Numbered from the stretch's first letter, positions 27,939 to 36,555 are shown. The stretch is DNA of 64,000 bases from Shinella zoogloeoides (GCF_030733845.1 NZ_CP132312.1:62001-126000), one strand, 5' to 3'. Notes: a model not told the origin generated them from the letters alone. Program-made: numbers and translations.

Positions 27939-28754
27939 ATGGAGACGCTTATGCTTGATATGGATGACGAACTGCTGGATTTCGAGAAGCACGGTACGCC
28001 GCTGCTGCCCGTTTCGGCCCGGGAGGGCTTCGTCGAAAACGACGGCGCGCGCATCTGGCATGCGGTTTACGGAAGCGGGCCGGCGGTCGTTCTGCTCCAT
28101 GGCGGACTCGGCCACGCCGGCAATTGGGCCAACCAGGTGCCCGCTCTCGTTGCGGCCGGGCGCTCGGTGTTGGTCGTCGACAGTCGGGGGCACGGGCGCA
28201 GCACGCGTGATGCCGGGCCGTTCAGCTATGTGCGCATGGCAAATGACGTGTTGGCGGTGATGGACCATCTCAATCTAGACAAGGTTAGCCTCGTCGGCTG
28301 GAGCGACGGCGCCTGCACGGCGCTGATCCTGGCCGACCTGCATCCGGAACGGGTTGCCGGCGTCTTCTTTTTCGCCTGCAACATGGACCCGAGCGGCACG
28401 CTCGACGTTCAGCCGTCCCCGCTGCTCGACCGTTGCTTCGCCCGGCACAGGATCGACTATCGGGCGCTTTCCGCGACGCCGGACGAGTTCGACGCCTTCG
28501 TGGCGGATGTCTCCCGCATGATGCAGAGCGAGCCGAACTACACGGTCGATCAGCTTGCCGGCATCCGTGTGCCGGTCACGGTCGCGATCGGCGAGAACGA
28601 CGAATTCATCCGGCAGGAGCATATGGCCTATCTCGCGCGCAGCATTCCCGCCGGCCAGTTGGTCGTGCTTCCTGACGTCAGCCATTTCGCACCCTTGCAG
28701 CGGCCGGACCTCTTCAACCGCGAAGTCCTGCGCTTCCTCGCGGAAACCGGCTAG
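27939..28754 (+). CDS. Alpha/beta hydrolase
   Basis: The ATG at 27939 has a GGGGAG ribosome site and gives 271 residues. The fold of the AB hydrolase_1 family is clear: oxyanion loop LLHGGLGHAGNW, the DSRGHGRST strand, nucleophile elbow GWSDGA (Ser in VSLVGWSDGACTAL), acid Asp in IGENDEFI and catalytic His in LPDVSHFAPLQRP. There is no signal peptide. The substrate is unknown; esterase, haloperoxidase-like and lactonase relatives share this pattern. It precedes the denitrification island. Confidence 0.85.
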   Translation: METLMLDMDDELLDFEKHGTPLLPVSAREGFVENDGARIWHAVYGSGPAVVLLHGGLGHAGNWANQVPALVAAGRSVLVVDSRGHGRSTRDAGPFSYVRMANDVLAVMDHLNLDKVSLVGWSDGACTALILADLHPERVAGVFFFACNMDPSGTLDVQPSPLLDRCFARHRIDYRALSATPDEFDAFVADVSRMMQSEPNYTVDQLAGIRVPVTVAIGENDEFIRQEHMAYLARSIPAGQLVVLPDVSHFAPLQRPDLFNREVLRFLAETG

Positions 28755-28759
28755 CAGGC

Positions 28760-28915
28760 CTACTGTCCGAAGAAGAGCACGGCGGCGATCACAACCGACG
28801 CGCCGACCGCCGAAAGCGTTCCCGCGCCCTGCAGGACGCCCATGCGGTATAGCATCAGCGCGAAGCCGGCGATTACAGGCGCGGCGACGATGAGGCCGAA
28901 CTGTGCGTCCGTCAT
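28760..28915 (-). CDS. Small two-helix membrane protein beside norE
   Basis: A 51-residue frame (start ATG 28915, with AAGGAAAGGAT upstream) encodes MTDAQFGLIVAAPVIAGFAL, a linker, then a second hydrophobic stretch AGTLSAVGASVVIAAVLFFG. Both stretches are long enough to span the membrane. It is divergent from norE, and the NnrR-type box at 28967-28982 lies between them, so it may belong to the same regulon. I do not recognise the family. Confidence 0.6.
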   Translation of the reverse strand: MTDAQFGLIVAAPVIAGFALMLYRMGVLQGAGTLSAVGASVVIAAVLFFGQ

Positions 28916-28966
28916 GAAGAGATCCTTTCCTTTGCGGCCATCATGCCGCGCTCGGCCTGCCTGCTC

Positions 28967-28982
28967 TTTGTGCCGGCGCAAA
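28967..28982. promoter_or_regulatory. NnrR/FNR-type box upstream of norE
   Basis: TTTGTGCCGGCGCAAA is a TTTGnn-N4-nnCAAA dyad of the CRP/FNR class. The flanking bases (C before, GAAG after) match those of the norC box. It is centred 41 bp before the norE start codon. Confidence 0.75.
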
Positions 28983-29015
28983 GAAGTCCATTGGTTTGCG
29001 CGCTAGGGAACATCC

Positions 29016-29570
29016 ATGGCGACGATAGACGACATGGACATGGCGGTCGGGAAGGCCGAGGGCGGGGAAGCGGATTCCCTCTTGCTCTGGATTCTGGTGT
29101 GGAGCGAGCTTGCGGCCTTCGGCGCACTGCTCGTCGCCTTCATGGTGATGACCGTGATGGACACCGATGGCGCCGCGCTGCTTCGCTCGCATCTTCATCC
29201 GGGGCTTGCCGCCCTCAACACCGTTCTTCTCGTCTTCAGCGGCTGGCAGGCGGCGCTTGCGGTTCGCCGCGGTGACGACGGCGTCCGCCGCCCGCTCGTC
29301 ATTGCAGCGCTGGGCGGCTTTGCCTTCGTGGCCGTCAAGGTCGTCGAGTATGCCATCGAGCTCCGCTCCGGCATCGGCGCGGCCGGGGGGCTGACGGAAC
29401 TCTATTTCCTCGTCACCGGCTTCCACCTGCTGCATGTGCTGTTCGGCGCCGGCATTCTCCTGCTCGTCGCCTGGCGGCCGTCGCGCGCCAATGTCTTGAT
29501 GATCGCGACGCTTTGGCATGCGATCGATCTTGTCTGGCTCGTGATGTTCCCGATCGTCTATCTCACCTGA
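29016..29570 (+). CDS. norE: NorE, cytochrome c oxidase subunit III-like protein
   Basis: A 184-residue membrane protein of the haem-copper oxidase subunit III family, with helices such as WSELAAFGALLVAFMVMTVM, LAALNTVLLVFSGWQAALAV and ELYFLVTGFHLLHVLFGAGI. NorE is encoded with NO reductase operons and supports NorCB activity or NO tolerance without being a catalytic subunit. The GxxxHLLHV segment with its two histidines is typical of the family. It starts the norEF pair and is followed 7 bp later by norF. Confidence 0.9.
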   Translation: MATIDDMDMAVGKAEGGEADSLLLWILVWSELAAFGALLVAFMVMTVMDTDGAALLRSHLHPGLAALNTVLLVFSGWQAALAVRRGDDGVRRPLVIAALGGFAFVAVKVVEYAIELRSGIGAAGGLTELYFLVTGFHLLHVLFGAGILLLVAWRPSRANVLMIATLWHAIDLVWLVMFPIVYLT

Positions 29571-29577
29571 GGCGCCC

Positions 29578-29853
29578 ATGACCCGACAGGCCCGCGAACA
29601 GTTCGTCGCCACGCTCGCCATGCTGCTGACGCTCGCCGTCGGCGGCGCCTTCGTCGGGGGGCTCAGCGGTGGGTTGCTGGTGCCGGTCGCGGCCGTGCTC
29701 GTCATGGCCTATGCCAAGGGCCGCCTCGTCATCCTCGACTTCATGGATTTGAGGCCGAGCCATGGCGTCCTGCGCTCCGCGCTGCTCGCCTGGCCGGCGG
29801 CCTTGCTGTCGCTTGCGCTCGTCCGCGCCGTCGCCGTCGCGCTGATCGGCTGA
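29578..29853 (+). CDS. norF: NorF, cytochrome c oxidase subunit IV-like protein
   Basis: This 91-residue membrane protein has three hydrophobic segments (MLLTLAVGGAFVGGLSGGLL, VAAVLVMAYAKGRLVILDFM and SALLAWPAALLSLALVRAV). The motif AYAKGRLVILDFMDLR is the conserved signature of NorF/COX4-like proteins. It follows norE by 7 bp and is followed by the norC box. It is thought to assist NO reductase assembly or activity; its exact role is unknown. Confidence 0.88.
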   Translation: MTRQAREQFVATLAMLLTLAVGGAFVGGLSGGLLVPVAAVLVMAYAKGRLVILDFMDLRPSHGVLRSALLAWPAALLSLALVRAVAVALIG

Positions 29854-29868
29854 GCAACCGCCCCGGTC

Positions 29869-29884
29869 TTTGCCAATGCGCAAA
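29869..29884. promoter_or_regulatory. NnrR/FNR-type box upstream of norC
   Basis: TTTGCCAATGCGCAAA, a TTTGnn-N4-nnCAAA dyad 126 bp upstream of the norC start. Eighteen bases after it comes CGCTAG, which also occurs 20 bases after the norE box, so both promoters may share a -10-like element. Confidence 0.75.
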
Positions 29885-30009
29885 GAAGGCTTTTCCCCCG
29901 CCGCTAGAACCATGACGTCCCGCATTGCCGGCGAGGGGATCGCCGGCAAAACAGTCTGGCGGGGTTTGGCGCCGGGCCCATGGGGTTTCGGCAAGGAAAG
30001 GACCATGGG

Positions 30010-30462
30010 ATGGCAGAGCGCCTAACCAAGACCGGGGCCCGCAACGTCTTCTATGGCGGGTCCATCTTCTTCTTCGCGATCTTCGTGGGGCTTACGGCCC
30101 ACTCTCACTACTACATCAGGACGTCCTCCACCGACGAGACGACGCTCACCGACAGCGTCGCGCGCGGCAAGCATGTCTGGGAGAAGAACGCCTGCATCAA
30201 CTGCCACACCTTGCTGGGCGAGGGCGCCTATTTCGCGCCCGAGCTCGGCAATGTCTGGAAGCGTTATGGCGGCGTCGACGACCCCGAGGGCGCGCGCGAG
30301 GCGCTGAAGGCCTGGATGGCCGCGCAGCCGAGCGGGGCGGAGGGCCGGCGGCAGATGCCGCAGTTCAACCTCACCGAACAGGAACTCAACGATCTCGCTG
30401 ATTTCCTCGAATGGACGAGCCGGATCATGACCCAGAACTGGCCGCCGAACGATGCCGGCTGA
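30010..30462 (+). CDS. norC: Nitric oxide reductase subunit C (cytochrome c)
   Basis: The ATG at 30010 follows AAGGAAAGGACC and gives 150 residues. An N-terminal membrane anchor (VFYGGSIFFFAIFVGLTA, about 13-30) holds a periplasmic monohaem domain with CINCH (Cys62, Cys65, His66). A Met ligand, Met116 in RRQMPQFNL, completes the haem iron. It passes electrons to NorB. It is co-transcribed with norB (24-bp gap). Confidence 0.95.
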   Translation: MAERLTKTGARNVFYGGSIFFFAIFVGLTAHSHYYIRTSSTDETTLTDSVARGKHVWEKNACINCHTLLGEGAYFAPELGNVWKRYGGVDDPEGAREALKAWMAAQPSGAEGRRQMPQFNLTEQELNDLADFLEWTSRIMTQNWPPNDAG

Positions 30463-30486
30463 CGGACAGGGTTCAGGAGAAAAGAC

Positions 30487-31833
30487 ATGAAATATCAAAC
30501 GCAAAAGGTCGCGATGCTGTATTTCTACGGTGCGCTCGGCCTCTTCCTCGCCCAGGTCCTCTTCGGCGTCGTGGCCGGCACGATCTACGTGCTGCCCAAC
30601 ACGCTTTCCGAGCTCCTGCCGTTCAACATCGTGCGCATGATTCATACCAATGCGCTCGTCGTCTGGCTGCTCATGGGCTTCATGGGCGCGACCTACTACA
30701 TGATCCCGGAGGAGACCGAGACGGAGCTGTTCAGCCCGAAGCTCGCCGTTCTCCAGTTCTGGATGTTCTTCGTGGCTGCGGGCCTGACGGTCGTCGGCTA
30801 CATGTTCCGCATCCATGAGGGGCGGGAATTCCTCGAGCAGACCTTCATCGCCAAGGTCGGCATCGTCGTCGTCGTCCTGATGTTCCTCTTCAACATCACC
30901 ATGACTGCGCTGAAGGGTCGCAAGACCACGGTCATCAACATCCTGCTCTTCGGCCTGTGGGGCCTGGCGATCTTCTTCCTCTTCGCCTTCTACAACCCGA
31001 TCAACCTGGCGCTCGACAAGATGTACTGGTGGTACGTCATCCACCTGTGGGTCGAGGGCGTCTGGGAGCTGATCATGGCCTCCGTGCTCGCCTTCCTGAT
31101 GATCAAGCTCAACGGCATCGACCGCGAGGTCGTGGAGAAATGGCTCTACGTCATCGTTGGCCTCGCGCTCTTCTCGGGCATCCTCGGCACGGGCCACCAC
31201 TATTACTGGATCGGCGCGCCGGGCTACTGGCAGTGGATCGGCTCGCTGTTCTCCACGCTGGAAGTGGCGCCCTTCTTCACCATGGTCATCTTCACCTTCG
31301 TGATGACCTGGAAGGCCGGCCGCAACCATCCGAACAAGGCGGCGCTGCTGTGGTCGATCGGCTGCTCGGTGATGGCCTTTTTCGGCGCTGGCGTCTGGGG
31401 CTTCCTGCACACGCTGTCGTCGGTGAACTACTACACCCACGGCACCCAGGTCACCGCCGCGCACGGGCACCTCGCCTTCTTCGGCGCCTATGTGATGCTG
31501 AACCTTGCCATGATGGCCTACGCCATCCCGGAAATCCGCGGCCGGGCGCCGTTCAACCAGTGGCTCTCGATCGCGAGCTTCTGGATCATGTGCACGGCCA
31601 TGTCGGTGATGACCTTCGCGCTCACCTTCGCCGGTGTCGTGCAGGTGCATCTCCAGCGCGTGCTCGGCGAGAACTTCATGGACGTCCAGGACCAGCTCGC
31701 GCTGTTCTACTGGGTGCGTCTCGGCTCGGGTGTCGCTGTCCTCCTCTCGGCACTGATGTTCGTCTGGGCCGTGCTCGTGCCCGGCCGGGAACGGCGCGAC
31801 AGCCTTACCCAGCTGGTCCAGCCGGCCGAGTGA
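30487..31833 (+). CDS. norB: Nitric oxide reductase subunit B
   Basis: The 448-residue catalytic subunit reduces two NO to N2O at a haem b3/non-haem iron site in the inner membrane. It has 12 helices of the haem-copper oxidase subunit I fold. Visible ligands include the low-spin His in RMIHTNALVVWLLMG, the Fe-B site region WWYVIHLWVEGVWELIM (His and Glu), GTGHHYYWIG with two His, and HGTQVTAAHGHLAFFGAYVM with the haem His residues near residue 330-340. It is the short, cytochrome-c-dependent cNor type, matching norC upstream. Confidence 0.96.
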   Translation: MKYQTQKVAMLYFYGALGLFLAQVLFGVVAGTIYVLPNTLSELLPFNIVRMIHTNALVVWLLMGFMGATYYMIPEETETELFSPKLAVLQFWMFFVAAGLTVVGYMFRIHEGREFLEQTFIAKVGIVVVVLMFLFNITMTALKGRKTTVINILLFGLWGLAIFFLFAFYNPINLALDKMYWWYVIHLWVEGVWELIMASVLAFLMIKLNGIDREVVEKWLYVIVGLALFSGILGTGHHYYWIGAPGYWQWIGSLFSTLEVAPFFTMVIFTFVMTWKAGRNHPNKAALLWSIGCSVMAFFGAGVWGFLHTLSSVNYYTHGTQVTAAHGHLAFFGAYVMLNLAMMAYAIPEIRGRAPFNQWLSIASFWIMCTAMSVMTFALTFAGVVQVHLQRVLGENFMDVQDQLALFYWVRLGSGVAVLLSALMFVWAVLVPGRERRDSLTQLVQPAE

Positions 31834-31897
31834 GTGCTGGCCGGCCCCGTCATCCCGCGGGGCCGGCACTTCCTTTCAGAAATTCGTGGAGACCAAA

Positions 31898-32701
31898 ATG
31901 AACGTCATGCTCAAGGCGTCGCGCGCCGAAATTCCCGCCTACAGCCCCTCCGGCAATGAATGCGCCCTGTTCGAGACGGCCTGGACGCGGCAGCTTCCGC
32001 TGCTGCTGAAAGGCCCGACGGGCTGCGGCAAGACGCGCTTCGTCAGTCACATGGCCGCAAGGCTCGGCCTGCCGCTTTCCACCGTCTCCTGCCACGACGA
32101 CCTGTCCGCCGCCGACCTCACCGGCCGCTACCTCCTGAAGGGCGGCGACACGGTCTGGGTCGACGGCCCGCTGACGCGCGCGGTGCGCGAAGGGGGCGTG
32201 TGCTATCTCGACGAGATCGTCGAGGCGCGCAAGGACGTCGCCGTCGTGCTGCATCCGCTCACCGACGACCGGCGCATCCTGCCGCTGGAGCGCACCGGCG
32301 AAGTGCTGGAAGCCCCGGCCGGCTTCATGCTCGTCGTCTCCTACAATCCCGGCTACCAGAATCTCCTGAAGGCGCTGAAGCCTTCGACGCGCCAGCGCTT
32401 CGTCGCCATCGAGTTCGATTTTCTGCCAAAGAGTGCGGAGATCGCCGTCGTCGCAACGGAAAGCGGGCTGGACGAGGCGCGCGTCGCACCGCTCGTCGAA
32501 CTCGCTCATCGGCTTCGCGCTCTCAAAGGCCACGACCTGGAAGAGGGCGTATCGACGCGCCTTCTCGTCTATTGCGCCTGCCTTATCGACAGCGGCATGA
32601 CGATTCGCGAGGCCGTGCGCGCCGCGATGATCGAACCGCTCACCGACGAGCCGGACGTCCGCGCCGCCCTCCTCGAAATCGCCGACGCGCTGATCCGCTG
32701 A
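31898..32701 (+). CDS. norQ: NorQ, MoxR-type AAA+ ATPase
   Basis: The ATG at 31898 has GTGGAGA upstream and gives 267 residues. Walker A GPTGCGKT is at 39-46 and Walker B VCYLDEIVEA follows; the sensor-1 Asn is in VVSYNPGYQN. NorQ-type ATPases act with the VWA protein NorD to insert the non-haem iron into NorB. It lies 64 bp after norB and 7 bp before norD. Confidence 0.94.
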   Translation: MNVMLKASRAEIPAYSPSGNECALFETAWTRQLPLLLKGPTGCGKTRFVSHMAARLGLPLSTVSCHDDLSAADLTGRYLLKGGDTVWVDGPLTRAVREGGVCYLDEIVEARKDVAVVLHPLTDDRRILPLERTGEVLEAPAGFMLVVSYNPGYQNLLKALKPSTRQRFVAIEFDFLPKSAEIAVVATESGLDEARVAPLVELAHRLRALKGHDLEEGVSTRLLVYCACLIDSGMTIREAVRAAMIEPLTDEPDVRAALLEIADALIR

Positions 32702-32708
32702 GGCCGCC

Positions 32709-34607
32709 ATGCTGGATTTCCTGGAACTGGAGGAAACCGTCGGCCGCGCCTGGCACAGGCTCGTCGGCAACACGGCCACCTGGCCACGCCATCCGGACCA
32801 TGCCGTCCGGCTGGAAGATGTTCGACCGGTGCTCGCCGTCTGCTTTCGCGGTTTTGGCGGGGAGGGCGCGGTTCAGATCGCGCCGGCGCGCGGGCGCACC
32901 TCGACGCATCGCCTCAGGCTGCGCCAGCGCATGGGGCTCGGGGAGGAGAAGCTTGTGCAGCCCGGCCGTGACCACGCGACGCTGATGCTGCCGGGCGAGA
33001 TCGCGCTCTTCGCAGATCGCGGCCTCAATCGGGACCTCTATATCTGGCTGGCCGCGGCCATGGCCGTCATGCCGCTCGATCAGGTGACACATGACGACCC
33101 GCTCCAGCGCGACCTTGCCATCCTGGCGCGGGCGGAGACGACCGCGAAAGCGATCCTCGCCACCTTTCCGGGCCTCGCCCGACGCTACAGGCGGCTTTGC
33201 GCTGCGACGCTGGAGGCGCGCCGCCGACGGCCGCTGCCAACCATCGAGCGCCATGTCGAGAACCGTATCCTCAGCCTCCTGAAAAAGGGCGCGGGGCTGG
33301 CGGACGATACGCTGCCTGTCATCTTCCCGCACCGTGCGCCGCCCGGCTACCTGCCCATGCTGCCCATGCCGCTCTGGCCCGATGCGCTTTTGCGCAAGGA
33401 AGGCGAAGGGCGTGGGGAGGAGGACCAGCCGGCGACCGGGAGCGATCAGCAGGCGTCGGAGATCGGCCGGCATGTCGCGCTGCGCGAGAAGGCGGAGAAC
33501 CGCAAGAACGAGCGCAGCCCCTTCATCCTCAACCGCTTCGAGAAAATCCTTGCCATGGCCGAGATGGTCAATGTCGACCGCCCCGGCGACGACAGCGACG
33601 ATCACGATTCAAGTGCCGCCGACGAGCTGGACGATATGACGCTCGGCGAGCGCAAGGGGCGTCCCGCCGCGCGCTTCCACTTCGATCTCGACCTTCCGCC
33701 GGAAGCCCTCGACCGCACGCGGCTGACCGGCGAATTTACCTATCCGGAATGGGACTACCGTACGGCGAGCTACCTGCCGGACCATTGCCGCGTGCTCGCC
33801 TCGCCGGCGCCGGACACCGCCACGGTGCCGCAGGCCGACCCGGACACGAAGAGCCTCATCCGCCGGGTGCGCCGCCAGTTCGAGGTGCTGCGCCCGCGCC
33901 ATGAAATGCTGCGCGCGCAGCTCGACGGGGCGGAACTCGACCTCGATGCGGTGGTGCGCGCGCGCAGCGATCTTGCCGCCGGCGGGCAGGGCAGCGATCG
34001 CATCCATTTGATGAGCCGGCCGCAGGCGCACGACCTCGCCGTCACCATCCTCGTCGACGTCTCGCTCTCCACCGACGCCTGGTTCGACAACCGCCGTGTG
34101 CTCGATGTCGAGAAGGAAGCGCTGACGGTGCTCGCCCATGGGCTTGCCGCCTGCGGTGACCGCCATTCGATCCTCACCTTCACCTCCCGTCGCCGCTCCT
34201 GGGTGCGCGTCGAGACGGTCAAGGATTTCGGCGAGCCGATGGGGCATGGCGTCGAGGCGCGCATCGCGGCGTTGAAGCCCGGCTTCTACACCCGCATCGG
34301 CCCGGCGATCCGCCATGCGGCGGCGAAACTGCGCGAGCAGCCGAATCGCCGCAAGTTGCTGTTGCTCCTCACCGATGGCAAGCCGAATGACGTGGACCAC
34401 TATGAGGGCCGCTTCGCGCTGGAGGATAGCCGCCGCGCCGTTACGGAAGCGCGCCGGACGGGCGTCAGCGTGTTCGGGGTGACGGTCGACCGGGAGGCAC
34501 AGGCCTATGTGCCGGCGATCTTCGGCCGCAACGGCTACGCCATCGTCAGCAACATCGCCCGGCTGCCTGCGGCGCTGCCGGCGATCTATCGTGGTCTTGT
34601 GGGATAG
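32709..34607 (+). CDS. norD: NorD, von Willebrand factor A domain protein
   Basis: A 632-residue cytoplasmic protein whose C-terminal third is a VWA domain with a MIDAS motif DVSLS (Asp450, Ser452, Ser454) and DGKPND as the distal metal ligand. The N-terminal half is helical and poorly conserved, and a middle low-complexity acidic stretch (DDSDDHDSSAADELDDM) lies near residue 298. NorD partners with NorQ in activating NO reductase. It ends the nor operon and is followed by a terminator. Confidence 0.94.
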   Translation: MLDFLELEETVGRAWHRLVGNTATWPRHPDHAVRLEDVRPVLAVCFRGFGGEGAVQIAPARGRTSTHRLRLRQRMGLGEEKLVQPGRDHATLMLPGEIALFADRGLNRDLYIWLAAAMAVMPLDQVTHDDPLQRDLAILARAETTAKAILATFPGLARRYRRLCAATLEARRRRPLPTIERHVENRILSLLKKGAGLADDTLPVIFPHRAPPGYLPMLPMPLWPDALLRKEGEGRGEEDQPATGSDQQASEIGRHVALREKAENRKNERSPFILNRFEKILAMAEMVNVDRPGDDSDDHDSSAADELDDMTLGERKGRPAARFHFDLDLPPEALDRTRLTGEFTYPEWDYRTASYLPDHCRVLASPAPDTATVPQADPDTKSLIRRVRRQFEVLRPRHEMLRAQLDGAELDLDAVVRARSDLAAGGQGSDRIHLMSRPQAHDLAVTILVDVSLSTDAWFDNRRVLDVEKEALTVLAHGLAACGDRHSILTFTSRRRSWVRVETVKDFGEPMGHGVEARIAALKPGFYTRIGPAIRHAAAKLREQPNRRKLLLLLTDGKPNDVDHYEGRFALEDSRRAVTEARRTGVSVFGVTVDREAQAYVPAIFGRNGYAIVSNIARLPAALPAIYRGLVG

Positions 34608-34631
34608 AGGGCGCAAGATCGCGAGGAAAGG

Positions 34632-34663
34632 CCCGGCATGCCGCACCATGCCGGGTCTTTTTC
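34632..34663. terminator. Bidirectional terminator between norD and hemN
   Basis: CCCGGCATG (34632-34640) pairs with CATGCCGGG (34647-34655) around a 6-base loop, followed by TCTTTTTC on the plus strand and CCTTTCC on the minus strand. It separates the convergent norD and hemN genes. Confidence 0.8.
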
Positions 34664-34666
34664 CGT

Positions 34667-36019
34667 TCAGGCGGCCTTGCTGTGCGTGCGGGCCGACTGG
34701 TCGATATAGGCGTCGAAGGCAGCCGCGACGGCGCGGATGATGAAGCGGTGGTCCTGTCGCACGGTGACGGTGCCGCCGCTGATATCGATCGCTCCGTCCT
34801 CCTTCAGGGCCGCCAGCCGCGCATTGCCCTCGACAAGCGGCGCGGCATCGAAGCCGTGGCGCACGGCAATGGTAGCGACATCGACGCGGAAGTCGCACAT
34901 CAGCCGCTCGATGATCTCGGCGCGCAGCCGGTCCTCCGCCGTCAGCCGGTATCCCTTGACGGTCGCCAGCCGGCCGGAGGCGACGCGCTGGGCATAGAGA
35001 CCCGGCGGCACCTCGTTCTGGATATAGCCTTCCGGCGTGCGGCCGATGGCCGAGGCGCCGAAGCCGATGAGGGTGGTGCAGGCATCCGTCGTATAGCCCT
35101 GGAAATTGCGGTGCAGCCGGCCGCGCCGCGCGGCAAGCGCAAGGCCGTCGCCGGGCAGGGCGTAGTGATCGAGCCCGATGCGGACATAGCCGCTCGCGGC
35201 AAGCGTTTCGGCGATGGCCTCGGCCTGCTCGATGCGCATGGCCGCATCCGGAAGGGCGCGTTCGTCGATCAGCCGCTGGTGCTTCTTGAAGGAGGGGATA
35301 TGGGCGTAGCCGAAGACCGCGAAGCGCTCCGGCCGCATGGCGACCGCCGCCCTTGCCGTGTCTATGCACGACTGGACCGTCTGGTGCGGCAGGCCGTAGA
35401 TCAGGTCGAAATTGATGCCCTCCACCCCGGCCTTGCGCAGCCGCGTCACGGCGTCGGCCGTCTGTGCCTCGCTCTGGATGCGGTTGATCGCCTTCTGCAC
35501 GACGGGATCGAAGCTCTGCACGCCAAGGCTTGCACGGGTGACGCCCGCATCGCCGAGCGCTGCGGCCATCTCCGGCGTGAGGGTTCGCGGGTCGATCTCG
35601 ACGGCAATCTCCATGCCCGCCGTGAAGGCGAAGCGGGCGCGCATCAGGCCGATGAGGTCGCGGAACTCCTCCGGCTGCATGATGGTCGGCGTGCCGCCGC
35701 CAAAATGCACATGGCGGATGTTCGGCCGGCCGCCGACCTTGTCGGAAACGAGGCCGATTTCCCTGCGCAGCATGTCGATATAGTCGAGGATCGGCTCGTC
35801 GCGCTGGGTGATCGTCGTGTGACAGCCGCAATACCAGCACATGGAGCGGCAGAACGGGATGTGCAGGTAGAGCGAGGCGTCCGCGCCCGGCCTGATGGCC
35901 GAGAGCCAGTCGCCATAGGTGCCGGTGCCGACGGTGGGCGAAAAGCCCGGTGCCGTCGGATAGCTCGTATAGCGCGGCAAGCGCGCCTCGCCATATTTTT
36001 CGATCAGGGCCTGTTGCAT
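34667..36019 (-). CDS. hemN: Oxygen-independent coproporphyrinogen III oxidase
   Basis: The 450-residue radical SAM enzyme decarboxylates coproporphyrinogen III without oxygen, supplying haem for NorCB under low oxygen. The 4Fe-4S motif is CRSMCWYCGC (Cys57, Cys61, Cys64, with Cys66 also present). LYLHIPFC precedes it, and the HemN C-terminal domain runs to about residue 440. Length and motifs fit genuine HemN rather than the HemW-like paralogues, which lack part of these features. Regulation by FNR/FixK-type factors is suggested by two boxes upstream. Confidence 0.93.
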   Translation of the reverse strand: MQQALIEKYGEARLPRYTSYPTAPGFSPTVGTGTYGDWLSAIRPGADASLYLHIPFCRSMCWYCGCHTTITQRDEPILDYIDMLRREIGLVSDKVGGRPNIRHVHFGGGTPTIMQPEEFRDLIGLMRARFAFTAGMEIAVEIDPRTLTPEMAAALGDAGVTRASLGVQSFDPVVQKAINRIQSEAQTADAVTRLRKAGVEGINFDLIYGLPHQTVQSCIDTARAAVAMRPERFAVFGYAHIPSFKKHQRLIDERALPDAAMRIEQAEAIAETLAASGYVRIGLDHYALPGDGLALAARRGRLHRNFQGYTTDACTTLIGFGASAIGRTPEGYIQNEVPPGLYAQRVASGRLATVKGYRLTAEDRLRAEIIERLMCDFRVDVATIAVRHGFDAAPLVEGNARLAALKEDGAIDISGGTVTVRQDHRFIIRAVAAAFDAYIDQSARTHSKAA

Positions 36020-36082
36020 GGCGCGTTCCTTTGTCCGTGATGGTCGAATGGACAGAGCCTAGGGGCGGGAAGCGTGCCGTTC

Positions 36083-36098
36083 TTTGCGAAAAGCCAAG
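36083..36098. promoter_or_regulatory. FNR/NnrR-type box upstream of hemN
   Basis: TTTGCG-AAAA-GCCAAG is an imperfect dyad (TTTG...CAAG) centred about 70 bp before the hemN start. Confidence 0.45.
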
Positions 36099-36131
36099 CA
36101 GTGGGGCATCCCGGCCGGAACCGGGGAATTG

Positions 36132-36147
36132 TTTGCGCAACGTCAAA
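36132..36147. promoter_or_regulatory. FNR/FixK-type box between hemN and the DUF2249 gene
   Basis: TTTGCG-CAAC-GTCAAA keeps the TTG-N8-CAA core of FNR/FixK sites. It lies about 100 bp before the DUF2249 gene and 120 bp before hemN in the divergent spacer, so it may serve either. Confidence 0.6.
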
Positions 36148-36247
36148 GTGGCGGGACGGCGGTGGGGTTAGGTTCGGGCGGTTCCGGTCGGCTCGGGCCG
36201 TGCCTTCTGGAACAGGATCGGAACGGCCGGGACGAAAACGCCAGAAC

Positions 36248-36529
36248 ATGACTGAACAACATCAGGAAAAACCCTCCATCGACGTCCGCGTCATCCCCCC
36301 GCGCGAGCGCCATCCGCGCATCTTCGGCATGCTGGGCGCGCTCCTGCCCGGAAAATCCATGCTGATCACCAGCGACCACGATCCGCGTCCGCTGCACTAC
36401 CAGCTAGAAACGAACTTCCCGGGCCAGTTCGGCTGGGACTATCTCGAGCAGGGGCCGGAGGTCTGGCGTGTCGAGATCGACCGGCTGGAAGACGGCGGCT
36501 GCGACTGCTGCTGCGGCTCCGACCACTAG
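36248..36529 (+). CDS. DUF2249 protein with cysteine-rich tail
   Basis: A 93-residue protein consisting of one DUF2249 domain: IDVRVIPPRERHPRIFGMLG, followed by SDHDPRPLHYQLE and YLEQGPEVWRVEI. DUF2249 proteins cluster with NO- and nitrite-related genes and are thought to bind metal or haem. This one ends in DGGCDCCCGSDH, four cysteines within five residues plus a final His, which could bind metal. It is divergent from hemN and followed 26 bp later by a membrane protein gene. Confidence 0.85.
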   Translation: MTEQHQEKPSIDVRVIPPRERHPRIFGMLGALLPGKSMLITSDHDPRPLHYQLETNFPGQFGWDYLEQGPEVWRVEIDRLEDGGCDCCCGSDH

Positions 36530-36555
36530 CGCAAGCGCGGCGAAGGGGAACCGAG

